Assembly: GCA_937974625.1 (NCBI GenBank)
Contig: CALJVJ010000026.1
Span: 1 to 35,704 of the forward strand
Length of the DNA stretch: 35,704 nucleotides
Direction: 5' to 3'
Source of the DNA: an uncultured Saprospiraceae bacterium
Lineage (GTDB): Bacteria; Bacteroidota; Bacteroidia; Chitinophagales; Saprospiraceae
Made by a program: the position numbers and the translations under genes. Of this stretch, positions 7,137 to 14,780 are shown piece after piece; the stretch's first letter is position 1; each line of letters begins with the position of its first letter. Under the pieces are notes generated by a model. The model worked only from the letters and a program-made list of their open reading frames with translations. It had not been told where the DNA came from and did not search any database.

Positions 7137-9328
7137 TGATTTTCGGATTAACCTATCTTGATATAATTGTTATGACCCTCTACTTTGGGGTGATTATCTA
7201 CATTGGAGTGCGTGCAAGTTTTGGTGTCAAAAGTCAAGAAGATTATTTATTAGGCGGGCGTAAATTCGGAAAGTTAACCAGCACTTTTGCCAGTTTTGGA
7301 CAAGCTACTTCCGCAGACGGGCCAGCAGGTGTAGCAACGACTACTTTTAATAATGGCGCAGCGGGTATATGGAGTTCCCTTTTAATGCTTTTTGTCACGC
7401 CCCTTTTCTGGATAACCGCTCCTTGGTTAAGAAGAATGCGAATGCTAACCATGGGCGATTTTTACAAAGAAAGATATGGGTCGAATGGCATGGCAGCTAC
7501 TTATGCGCTAATCGCTTCTATTGGGATGATGGGCTTATTATCAGTCGGTTATATGGCGGTGGCTAAAACAGCTACAGCAATGACCCCAAAACCTGTAACG
7601 GAATTATCGCAAACGGAAACAATTGAATTAGCACAAGCAGCCTCCTTAAAGCGATTAGAGGCTAGTGATATCAGTCAATTCACCCCTGCAGGATTGGAAG
7701 AATTAGACCAATTGCGTAAAGCAAATCCTAGAAGTATTTTTTCCTATTTAAACGAAACGATGCTGATTTGGGCGATTTGTTTTATCGTCTTACTATATAC
7801 CATTCTCGGTGGCTTAGAGGCCGCCGTTTATACCGACCTTTTGCAGGGCGTTTTTATAATTATTCTCTCCATCATTCTTTTACCCTTCGCTTGGTCCAGT
7901 ATTAATGAACTATACGGTGGTAATGGAATGATGTCCGCATTGACTCATTTACATCAGCAATTACCAGAAGATTCTTTTGAAATATTTGGTGCGCCGCAGA
8001 CCATTGATTTTACTTGGTATTTTATCTTAACTGCTGCCTTGGTTTCTGGTTTAACCGTCGTTACTCAACCCAATCAATTAGTGACTGCAGGAGCTGCTAA
8101 AGATGAATATTCTGCTCGAATTGGCTTTGTGACCGGTACGTTTATGAAAAGAGTGGTGACTATTCTTTGGGGAATGTTAGGTTTAGCAGCGATTCTCTTA
8201 TTTAGTAAAGAAATAAACAATCCAGATTTAACTTGGGGGCATGCGACTAGAGCTTTATTAGGCCCCTTGAATATGGGTTTAATCGGGTTGATGTTGGCGA
8301 GTATGATGGCTGCCTTAATGTCCACTGCAGATTGTTTGATGTTGACCGTTTCAGGGTTGATTGTCAATAACTTATACAAACCATTCGCAGATAATCCTTC
8401 TGAAAAAAAGTTGATTTTTGTAGGTAGAATTGCAGGTGGTATTTTTCTCATTGGCGGTGCCATTATTACCACCCAATTTGATAATATTCTGCAAATATTA
8501 AAATTTATTTGGGAATTTTTTGTTGTTTTTGCAGCCGCTTTCTGGTTAGGTTTAAAATGGAGAAAAGCCAATAAAAAAGGGGCGTGGTTAAGTATTGTCG
8601 GTTCTTTTTCTTTGTTTTATTTAATCCCCATTTTATTACCATTATTATTTCCTCAAATGCGTACAGCGGAAGGATTACTCAAACAAACCAATCCATCTGC
8701 CATGGAACGAGAGTACACGGCTCGCCCAATGGATGTGGCCAATAGAAATCAAGCTATTGCCGAATGGAACCAAGCAGTGGCCAATAATAAAACCGTAGGT
8801 ACTCAACCTGCTTTATTAGTAGAGGGTGATAAATTCAAAAAGGCGTATCAGTTACCTAAAAAGGCTATCTATTGGTCTAAAGGAGTGAGTACTTCATCAG
8901 ATAATTCACTACAAGGCAATGGGTATATTTACTTAGAATTATTGTTACTGGACACTTTAGGCTTTGATTTAAGTAAAAATCCTTATGCGCTTAATGAGTC
9001 TATTCGATTATTGATTCGCTTAATCTTTCCTTTTCTTTTGTTGATATTTGGCTCTTTATTATTCAAAGTCAAGCAAGAAGCATTTCTAATTCCTTTTTAT
9101 AATAAAATGAGAATTCCTGTCAGTGAAAAAGGGAAGGCACATGATAAAGAACTATTACAAGCTGGTTTAGCTAATTTTAATAACTCCTCCGCTACCCTAC
9201 TCTTTCCCAATTCTGATTGGGAATTTTATAAATGGAATCGACAAGATAGTGTTGGTTTTATTTTGGCATGGTGTATGGTTTTAGGGGTATTAGTCTTGCT
9301 TTATTTTGCGGTGACTTTAGGTAGTTAA
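7136..9328 (+). CDS. sodium:solute symporter (SSS family)
   Basis: The 730-residue integral membrane protein opens with a transmembrane helix followed by the family signature region SQEDYLLGGRKFGKL. Many further helices follow, as expected for a sodium-coupled SSS carrier. It is longer than a typical 500-600-residue member. Extra hydrophilic segments lie at about residues 148-205 and 510-600, before the last helices. The gene begins on the stop codon of the GH28 gene, so uptake and cleavage of the same sugar, perhaps an oligogalacturonide or a uronate, are likely coupled. The substrate cannot be read from the sequence. Because no SusC/SusD genes occur here, this carrier is the only evident sugar importer of the locus. 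Confidence 0.9.
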   Translation: MIFGLTYLDIIVMTLYFGVIIYIGVRASFGVKSQEDYLLGGRKFGKLTSTFASFGQATSADGPAGVATTTFNNGAAGIWSSLLMLFVTPLFWITAPWLRRMRMLTMGDFYKERYGSNGMAATYALIASIGMMGLLSVGYMAVAKTATAMTPKPVTELSQTETIELAQAASLKRLEASDISQFTPAGLEELDQLRKANPRSIFSYLNETMLIWAICFIVLLYTILGGLEAAVYTDLLQGVFIIILSIILLPFAWSSINELYGGNGMMSALTHLHQQLPEDSFEIFGAPQTIDFTWYFILTAALVSGLTVVTQPNQLVTAGAAKDEYSARIGFVTGTFMKRVVTILWGMLGLAAILLFSKEINNPDLTWGHATRALLGPLNMGLIGLMLASMMAALMSTADCLMLTVSGLIVNNLYKPFADNPSEKKLIFVGRIAGGIFLIGGAIITTQFDNILQILKFIWEFFVVFAAAFWLGLKWRKANKKGAWLSIVGSFSLFYLIPILLPLLFPQMRTAEGLLKQTNPSAMEREYTARPMDVANRNQAIAEWNQAVANNKTVGTQPALLVEGDKFKKAYQLPKKAIYWSKGVSTSSDNSLQGNGYIYLELLLLDTLGFDLSKNPYALNESIRLLIRLIFPFLLLIFGSLLFKVKQEAFLIPFYNKMRIPVSEKGKAHDKELLQAGLANFNNSSATLLFPNSDWEFYKWNRQDSVGFILAWCMVLGVLVLLYFAVTLGS

Positions 9329-9339
9329 TTATATATAAA

Positions 9340-9475
9340 TCGATATTTCAAGTCTCCAGACTTGGAATCACTATCTAGTCATCTCCCGACGACTGTAACC
9401 TATAGAAATTAGTTATATCTCGGTCGTCGGGAGACGACCAGATAGCCGTATCGAGTCTGGAGACTCGATACATCG
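9340..9475. repeat. long imperfect inverted repeat between symporter and MIOX genes
   Basis: Two arms of about 55 bases, at 9340-9395 and 9421-9475, are reverse complements over most of their length. They share blocks AGTCTCCAGACT, CTATCT and CTCCCGACGAC. Each arm also contains a smaller internal palindrome around GTCTCCAGAC. The loop is about 25 bases and AT-rich. There is no T-run characteristic of an intrinsic terminator. It may be a REP-like or MITE-like element, or a processing site that separates expression of the transporter and oxygenase genes. Confidence 0.75.
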
Positions 9476-9513
9476 AAAAATAATATTTTTTCAAATTATA
9501 AACCTACCAAATC

Positions 9514-10335
9514 ATGGAAATCCAAGAAGAAAAAACCTTTAGAAATTACGACCAAGGCGATATTACTGCTGCTGTCAAAGAGCATTATCGCAAAATGCGT
9601 TCTCGTCAAACGTTGGATTATGTACAACGTATGAAGGCTAAATATTTGACCTATGACAAACCTTTAAATCTTTGGGATGCCTTAGAGAAATTAGATGCAT
9701 TAATTGATGTAAGTGACCCAGATTTAGACTTACCAAACGTTCAACATTTGATACAATCTGCCGAAGCCATTCGAGCCGATAATCGCCCTGATTGGATGCA
9801 GTTAGTCGGTTTAATTCACGATTTAGGAAAGGTGATGTACCTCTGGGGTTCGGATGAAGACGGGACTAGTCAGGCAGAGCAATGGGGCATGGTTGGGGAT
9901 GTTTTTATAGTTGGTTGTCAATTGCCAGATTCTTGTGTCTATCCTGAATTTAATGCCTTAAATCCTGATATGCAGAACGCTACTTATAGCACTCCTTTAG
10001 GTATTTACGAGAAAAATTGTGGCATTGACAACACCCATTTAGCTTGGGGACATGATGAATATTTATTTCAAGTTTTGAAAAATCATCCCACGAATACTAT
10101 TCCAGAAGAAGGCATGGTTATGGTTCGGTATCATTCTTTCTATCCTTGGCATACCGGGGAAAGTTATGGCGAAATCACCAATGAAAAAGATGATAAATAT
10201 AAAGCAATAATTAAAGATTTTAATAAATACGACCTTTACACCAAGTGTGATAAAATCTTTGATTTAGAAGAAATTAAAGCTCATTATCAACCGATTGCGA
10301 AGAAGTATTTGGGGGATGAAGTGATTTATTGGTAA
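9514..10335 (+). CDS. miox: myo-inositol oxygenase (MIOX)
   Basis: The 273-residue protein is full length for MIOX, a non-heme di-iron enzyme that cleaves myo-inositol to D-glucuronate using oxygen. The HD-type iron ligands line up with those of mammalian MIOX: His78, His102-Asp103 in the LIHDLGK motif, His180 in AWGHDEYL, His207 in RYHSFYPWHTG and Asp240 in FNKYDLYTK. No signal peptide is present, so it is cytoplasmic. It is rare in bacteria outside Bacteroidota and a few other groups. Its position after the GH28 and symporter genes points to feeding glucuronate into a common uronate pathway. A large inverted repeat of about 136 bases separates it from the symporter gene, so it may be expressed separately. 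Confidence 0.95.
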   Translation: MEIQEEKTFRNYDQGDITAAVKEHYRKMRSRQTLDYVQRMKAKYLTYDKPLNLWDALEKLDALIDVSDPDLDLPNVQHLIQSAEAIRADNRPDWMQLVGLIHDLGKVMYLWGSDEDGTSQAEQWGMVGDVFIVGCQLPDSCVYPEFNALNPDMQNATYSTPLGIYEKNCGIDNTHLAWGHDEYLFQVLKNHPTNTIPEEGMVMVRYHSFYPWHTGESYGEITNEKDDKYKAIIKDFNKYDLYTKCDKIFDLEEIKAHYQPIAKKYLGDEVIYW

Positions 10336-10459
10336 GCATTTTGTTGTAGGGGCAATCCCTTGTGGTTGTCCATATCTCGGATAATTCCAAAGGATATTAA
10401 GTTCTAGTTGCAGAATTTTGATTTTGATTTTTATTTTTTAGTAATAAAGATTTTAATTT

Positions 10460-10500
10460 GCAAGATATTCTCCCCCGCCAGCGGGGGAAATATATCCTGC
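10460..10500. repeat. GC-rich hairpin in intergenic space
   Basis: CCCCCGC and GCGGGGG flank a CA loop, and the pairing continues outward imperfectly through GATAT to GC at both ends, giving about 41 bases in all. The block stands out from an AT-rich surround. No T-run follows. It is probably an extragenic palindromic element or an RNA-stabilising hairpin between the MIOX and GH92 genes. Confidence 0.6.
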
Positions 10501-10597
10501 GAACCTAAAACTTCGGAAAATGATTTAACACTTTATCCGAATTTAACAGCTCAGAGTACCGCTATGTAATTTCCAAGATAAAACAAGCATTCAAAAC

Positions 10598-12958
10598 ATG
10601 ACAAACCACCCGTATTTATTCTTATTACTCTTACTATTTACCTTTAGCAGTTGCCTCAATCCAAAAGAAGAAGTAACTAACCAGCCTACGGTCGAAAAAA
10701 TTAGACCCGTAGACTTGGTAGAACCCTTAGTAGATGCAGCCAATTCCAGATGGTTTTTCTTTAATTCAGCGACACGTCCTTTTGGGATGGTCAATCTAAG
10801 TCCAGATATGGTCATTAATGGCGCATGGAATTCAGGATATAGATATAACCAAGACACCATCCGTTGTTTTAGTCATGTGCATGCTTGGCAATTATCTGCC
10901 ATTCCAGTCTTACCAACGACAGGTGATTTTAAAGGGCATTTAGGGTCGAATAAATATGGGTCAAAATATACTCATGAAAAAGAGACCGTTAAAGCAGGTT
11001 ACCACCAAGTTTATTTAGAAGATTATGACATTGATGCAGAATTAACTGCTACTACCAGAGTTGGTTTCCACCGATACACCTTTCCAGAAGCCGAACAAAG
11101 CCATATTCATGTAGATTTTTCCACCTTTTTAGGCCCAAATGATACGGACAGCGGTTACGCAAAAAAAATCAATAATCGAGAAATAGCTGGCTATGCTTTG
11201 ATGGGGCCTACAAGACGTAGACCAAAGGCAACTTATGTTTATTATGTAATACAGTTTGATAAAGATTTTGAAAATTTTGGGACTTGGCAGGCTGGTCAAT
11301 TACAAGAAGGTAGTGAAATTGAAGGCGAAAAAACAGGTGCCTACGTAAGTTTTTCTACTAAAGATAAAGAGCAAAGATTAATGAAAGTGGGTATTTCCTA
11401 TGTAAGTACCGAACAGGCAAGGTTAAATATTCAAACGGAATTAGCCCATTGGGATTTTGATAAAACAGTAACTGCCACTCAAACCGAATGGAATAATTGG
11501 TTGAGTAAAATCGAAATCGAAGGCGGAACGGAAACTGAACAACGTCGATTTTATACCGATTTATGGCATGCTTTACAAGGGCGTAGAATTTTAAGTGATG
11601 TCAATGGAAAATATTGCGATATGACAGGTGATAAACCTCGAATTGGTCAAATTCCTTTGGACGATAAAGGACAACCTACCTTTAATCATTACAACTCCGA
11701 TTCTTTTTGGGGTGCGCAATGGACCTTGAATACACTGTGGCATTTGGTGTATCCAAAAGTAAGTGAAGAGTTTGTAAACTCAATGCTATTAATGTACGAA
11801 GACGGGGGTTTAATACCTCGTGGACCTTCGGGTGGAAATTATACTTATGTGATGACAGGGGCCTCCTCTACCCCATTTATTGTCAGTGCCTATATGAAAG
11901 GTATTCGAGGTTTTGATGTGGAAAAAGCCTATGAAGGATTGTTGAAGAACCATTCGGAGAACGGTATTATGGCGAAGGCAGGTTATGAGCATAATACTTT
12001 CACTGGAGGCGGTATTTCTTATTATTTGAGCAAAGGATACATTCCCCACCCCTTAGGTGACAAATCTAGAGGGTATCATAGAGATGGTTCTGGACAGACC
12101 CTGGAAAATGCTTATCAAGATTGGACCTTGGGTCAAATGGCAAAAGCCCTAGGAAATGATAAAGATTATGCCATTTATAACAAAAGAGGTCAGAATTATA
12201 GAAATATATGGAATGAAGAATTGGGTTGGATGTGGGTAAAAAATAGAGATGGTAATTGGGAAAAAGATGTAGATATTTTAAGGTATGACAACGGCTGGGT
12301 AGAAGCCAATGCTGCTCAATCTACTTGGTTTGTCCCACAGGACGTAGATGGCTTAATTGAATTGATTGGTGGTAAAAAAGCTTTTGTTGAAAAATTGAAT
12401 AACACTTTTGAAATAGCGCAAAAGCATGATTTTACTTCTGCTAAAAGTCATGACAAAGGAGAACAAGCTAAGAACCGTAGGAAGTATCTGAACTATGGCA
12501 ATCAACCTTCGATGCAAACAGCTTATTTATTTAATTATGCAGATGCGCCACATTTAACACAGTATTGGAGTCGCCAAGTTATCGACAAAGTATATAGCGG
12601 AATTTCTCCTGATTATGGGTATAGCGGAGATGAAGACCAAGGTTTAATGGGGTCTTTGTCTGTCATTATGAAAATGGGCTTATTTTCTATGAAAGGAGGT
12701 ACCGCCATCGAACCTACTTATGATTTAGGTAGTCCAATTTTTAATAAAATTACTATCCATTTAGATAAAAAATATTACCCTGGTGGTCAGTTTGTCATTG
12801 AGGCAAATAATAATTCATCCGAAAATTTATATGTAAAATCTGCAGTTTTAAATGGGGACGCCCTAGCTAAACCTTTTTTCTATCACAAAGACCTTGTGAA
12901 AGGCGGAAAATTAGTTTTAGATATGACTAACGAACCAGTTAAGACATTGGATAAATAA
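10598..12958 (+). CDS. GH92 family alpha-mannosidase-like lipoprotein
   Basis: The 786-residue product has a lipoprotein signal (lipobox Cys19). It spans the GH92 beta-sandwich, with RWFFFNSATRPFGMVNLSPD, and the helical barrel with WFVPQDVDGLIEL. GH92 enzymes are calcium-dependent exo-alpha-mannosidases of the envelope. The candidate general acid Glu569 (in VEANAAQ) and the acidic pair Asp678/Asp680 (in SGDEDQG) are kept. Glu569 and Asp680 are 111 residues apart, the same spacing I recall for Glu533/Asp644 of Bt3990. The usual NEP motif reads NQP at 635-637 and its following histidines are missing, so the sugar pocket differs from standard alpha-1,2-mannosidases. A mannose-containing substrate is likely but not certain. 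It is the last gene on this strand before a convergent DUF1501 gene. Confidence 0.9.
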   Translation: MTNHPYLFLLLLLFTFSSCLNPKEEVTNQPTVEKIRPVDLVEPLVDAANSRWFFFNSATRPFGMVNLSPDMVINGAWNSGYRYNQDTIRCFSHVHAWQLSAIPVLPTTGDFKGHLGSNKYGSKYTHEKETVKAGYHQVYLEDYDIDAELTATTRVGFHRYTFPEAEQSHIHVDFSTFLGPNDTDSGYAKKINNREIAGYALMGPTRRRPKATYVYYVIQFDKDFENFGTWQAGQLQEGSEIEGEKTGAYVSFSTKDKEQRLMKVGISYVSTEQARLNIQTELAHWDFDKTVTATQTEWNNWLSKIEIEGGTETEQRRFYTDLWHALQGRRILSDVNGKYCDMTGDKPRIGQIPLDDKGQPTFNHYNSDSFWGAQWTLNTLWHLVYPKVSEEFVNSMLLMYEDGGLIPRGPSGGNYTYVMTGASSTPFIVSAYMKGIRGFDVEKAYEGLLKNHSENGIMAKAGYEHNTFTGGGISYYLSKGYIPHPLGDKSRGYHRDGSGQTLENAYQDWTLGQMAKALGNDKDYAIYNKRGQNYRNIWNEELGWMWVKNRDGNWEKDVDILRYDNGWVEANAAQSTWFVPQDVDGLIELIGGKKAFVEKLNNTFEIAQKHDFTSAKSHDKGEQAKNRRKYLNYGNQPSMQTAYLFNYADAPHLTQYWSRQVIDKVYSGISPDYGYSGDEDQGLMGSLSVIMKMGLFSMKGGTAIEPTYDLGSPIFNKITIHLDKKYYPGGQFVIEANNNSSENLYVKSAVLNGDALAKPFFYHKDLVKGGKLVLDMTNEPVKTLDK

Positions 12959-12975
12959 TTCATATTGGACATTTC

Positions 12976-12998
12976 TTGATATTTCTGAGTAATATCAA
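12976..12998. terminator. possible hairpin terminator between convergent genes
   Basis: TTGATATT and AATATCAA form a perfect 8-base stem with a 7-base loop. It lies between the end of the GH92 gene and the end of the opposing DUF1501 gene. The stem is AT-rich and no clean T-run follows, so termination activity is uncertain. Confidence 0.35.
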
Positions 12999-13021
12999 AT
13001 CCTTATTTGAATAAAGCATTT

Positions 13022-14455
13022 TTAAACAAAAATTTCCTTAATTATCTTCCCTTCTCCATCAGGAGTTGTATAAAAAGGTCGCTTTTCTATTTCGTAATTA
13101 GTTTCAGGTGGAATGCCTAAGGCATGATATATACTTTGATGGATTTCATCAATTACAACAGGTTTTGTTATCGCTTTAAATGGGCGTTCATCAGCCGTTT
13201 CCCCATGGACATAGCCGCTTTTGATACCACCTCCCCACATTAAAAGGGAACAACCATCCGTGAAATGGCGATGCATTCCATATTGCTTTAAATTATCAAT
13301 ATTGTCGGGTACTTTGACCTGGTCTTTGACGGTTTGTCCCGGTCGCCCTTCTACCAACATGTCCCGACTAAATTCACTAGCTAAAATTACTAGCGTGCTA
13401 TCCAATAAACCTCGCTCTTCTAAGTCTTTGATTAATTGGGCAATCGGTTGGTCGATTTGAGCTTTCATATCTCTCAATCGAGTATGACCGTTTTCATGGG
13501 TATCCCATCCAAAAAATGGTACGTATTCGGTGGTTACACTAATAAATCTAGCACCATTCTCTACTAATCGTCGAGCTTGTAAACAGCCTAAACCAAATCT
13601 TCCAGTATTATATTTATCATAAATTTCTTTTGGTTCTTTACTTAAATCAAAAGCTTGGGCTGCTGGTGATTTTAATAATTCATAGGCTTTTTCCATTGAC
13701 CGAATTAATGATTCTTTTTGGTAATTACTACCATGGTTTTCAAAGGGACTATTTTTGACTAATTCTTTATACAACTTATTTCTGCTTTCAAAACGGTTTA
13801 GGTTCATCCCTTTCGGTGGAGATACACTTGCTAGGCCTCTATCAGGTTCAGGAATGATAAATGGGCCAAATTCACTACCTAAAAAACCCGCAGAATGAAA
13901 AGCTTTGAGTTCTTCCGCTTCTCCAACTGTAAATCGCTGACCGATATCAATAAAGGGTGGAATAACAGGATTTTTTGGACCTAATTCTTTAGCAATCCAT
14001 GCGCCAATGTGTGGTGGTTGGACGGATTGAGGCGGTTCATAACATGTATGCCAATGATATTGGTGTCTAGTATGTAAAATATGCCCTAAATCTGCCGCTC
14101 TGTAGGAACGAATTAAGGTTCCTTTATCTATTATCCCAGCAATATTTTCTAATCCTTCGGAAAAAGAAATACCATCTAAAGCAGTAGGAATCGATTTAAA
14201 AGTACTGATAACTTTTTTACTTTCCATCCCTTTTTCAAAGGGCGTATATTGCTTCGGGTCAAAGGTTTCGGTATGGGACATACCACCTGCCATCCAAAGA
14301 AGAATTACCGCATCTGCCGTAGATTTTCTAGTTTTTTGATTTGTACAAGCGGATAAAAATGGAAGAGATGACACAGATGCGCCCATTGCTGCAATACTAG
14401 CTTGCTGCATTTTGTTTAGGAACTGACGGCGAGTATAGTCGTTTGTTTTTTCCAT
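13022..14455 (-). CDS. DUF1501 domain protein with Tat-type signal
   Basis: The 477-residue protein begins with a twin-arginine motif (Arg9-Arg10 in TRRQFLNK) followed by an alanine-rich hydrophobic stretch, as expected for Tat export. The rest is DUF1501, a domain related in fold to the alkaline phosphatase/sulfatase group, with WMAGGMSHTETFDPK near the front and a LVILASEFSRD segment late. Its reaction is not established. In Planctomycetes and Bacteroidota it is usually next to a DUF1549/DUF1553 cytochrome protein, and here that partner is the next gene upstream on the same strand. The gap between the two is filled almost exactly by a 320-base repeat, so the promoter or leader of this gene must lie in or cross that repeat. 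Confidence 0.9.
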   Translation of the reverse strand: MEKTNDYTRRQFLNKMQQASIAAMGASVSSLPFLSACTNQKTRKSTADAVILLWMAGGMSHTETFDPKQYTPFEKGMESKKVISTFKSIPTALDGISFSEGLENIAGIIDKGTLIRSYRAADLGHILHTRHQYHWHTCYEPPQSVQPPHIGAWIAKELGPKNPVIPPFIDIGQRFTVGEAEELKAFHSAGFLGSEFGPFIIPEPDRGLASVSPPKGMNLNRFESRNKLYKELVKNSPFENHGSNYQKESLIRSMEKAYELLKSPAAQAFDLSKEPKEIYDKYNTGRFGLGCLQARRLVENGARFISVTTEYVPFFGWDTHENGHTRLRDMKAQIDQPIAQLIKDLEERGLLDSTLVILASEFSRDMLVEGRPGQTVKDQVKVPDNIDNLKQYGMHRHFTDGCSLLMWGGGIKSGYVHGETADERPFKAITKPVVIDEIHQSIYHALGIPPETNYEIEKRPFYTTPDGEGKIIKEIFV

Positions 14456-14459
14456 ATCA

Positions 14460-14779
14460 GAAGTTGTTTAAGGTTTTGTTATCAGATTGATTGTAAGTGC
14501 TTGAGATTCAAGACAAGGCTCCTTTATTTTTTTGTAGCCTTTCAGGGTGACCGAGAATGCATTTTCGTAATCGCCAAATTTATTTGGCTGGTTGATTTTC
14601 AGCACTTTATGAGAACCAGCCAATTAAAATTGGCGGTTACAAGTAGTTCTGGGTCACCCTGCTTTGCTACGGAAAACATAAATAGCTATGAGTTCGCAAA
14701 GCGAATGAACCGCATGCGGACGGGAGGCTGATTTTCAATGACTTGCAAGCAAGCCATTAGAATAACCTTAAACAACTTC
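14460..14779. mobile_element. MITE-like element, copy A (complete, 320 bases)
   Basis: Both ends carry the 16-base terminal inverted repeat GAAGTTGTTTAAGGTT. The interior has further paired arms: CAGGGTGACC at 14543-14552 with GGTCACCCTG at 14652-14661, GGCTGGTT with AACCAGCC, and the palindrome CCGCATGCGG. No protein is encoded. A related copy lies at 17717-17980. Copy A ends one base before the stop codon of the cytochrome gene and begins five bases upstream of the DUF1501 start codon, so it occupies the whole spacer between the paired genes. No clear target duplication was found. A transposase able to move it is not in the window. Confidence 0.8.
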
Positions 14780-14780
14780 T

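Noticed and set aside
8074-8571. Open frame of 165 codons on the minus strand inside the symporter gene
   Set aside because: It is antisense to a well-supported membrane protein gene, and its composition mirrors the hydrophobic codons of that gene.
14501-14731. Open frame of 76 codons within MITE copy A
   Set aside because: The same region is broken in copy B, and the pairing of the arms explains the sequence. No protein family is evident.
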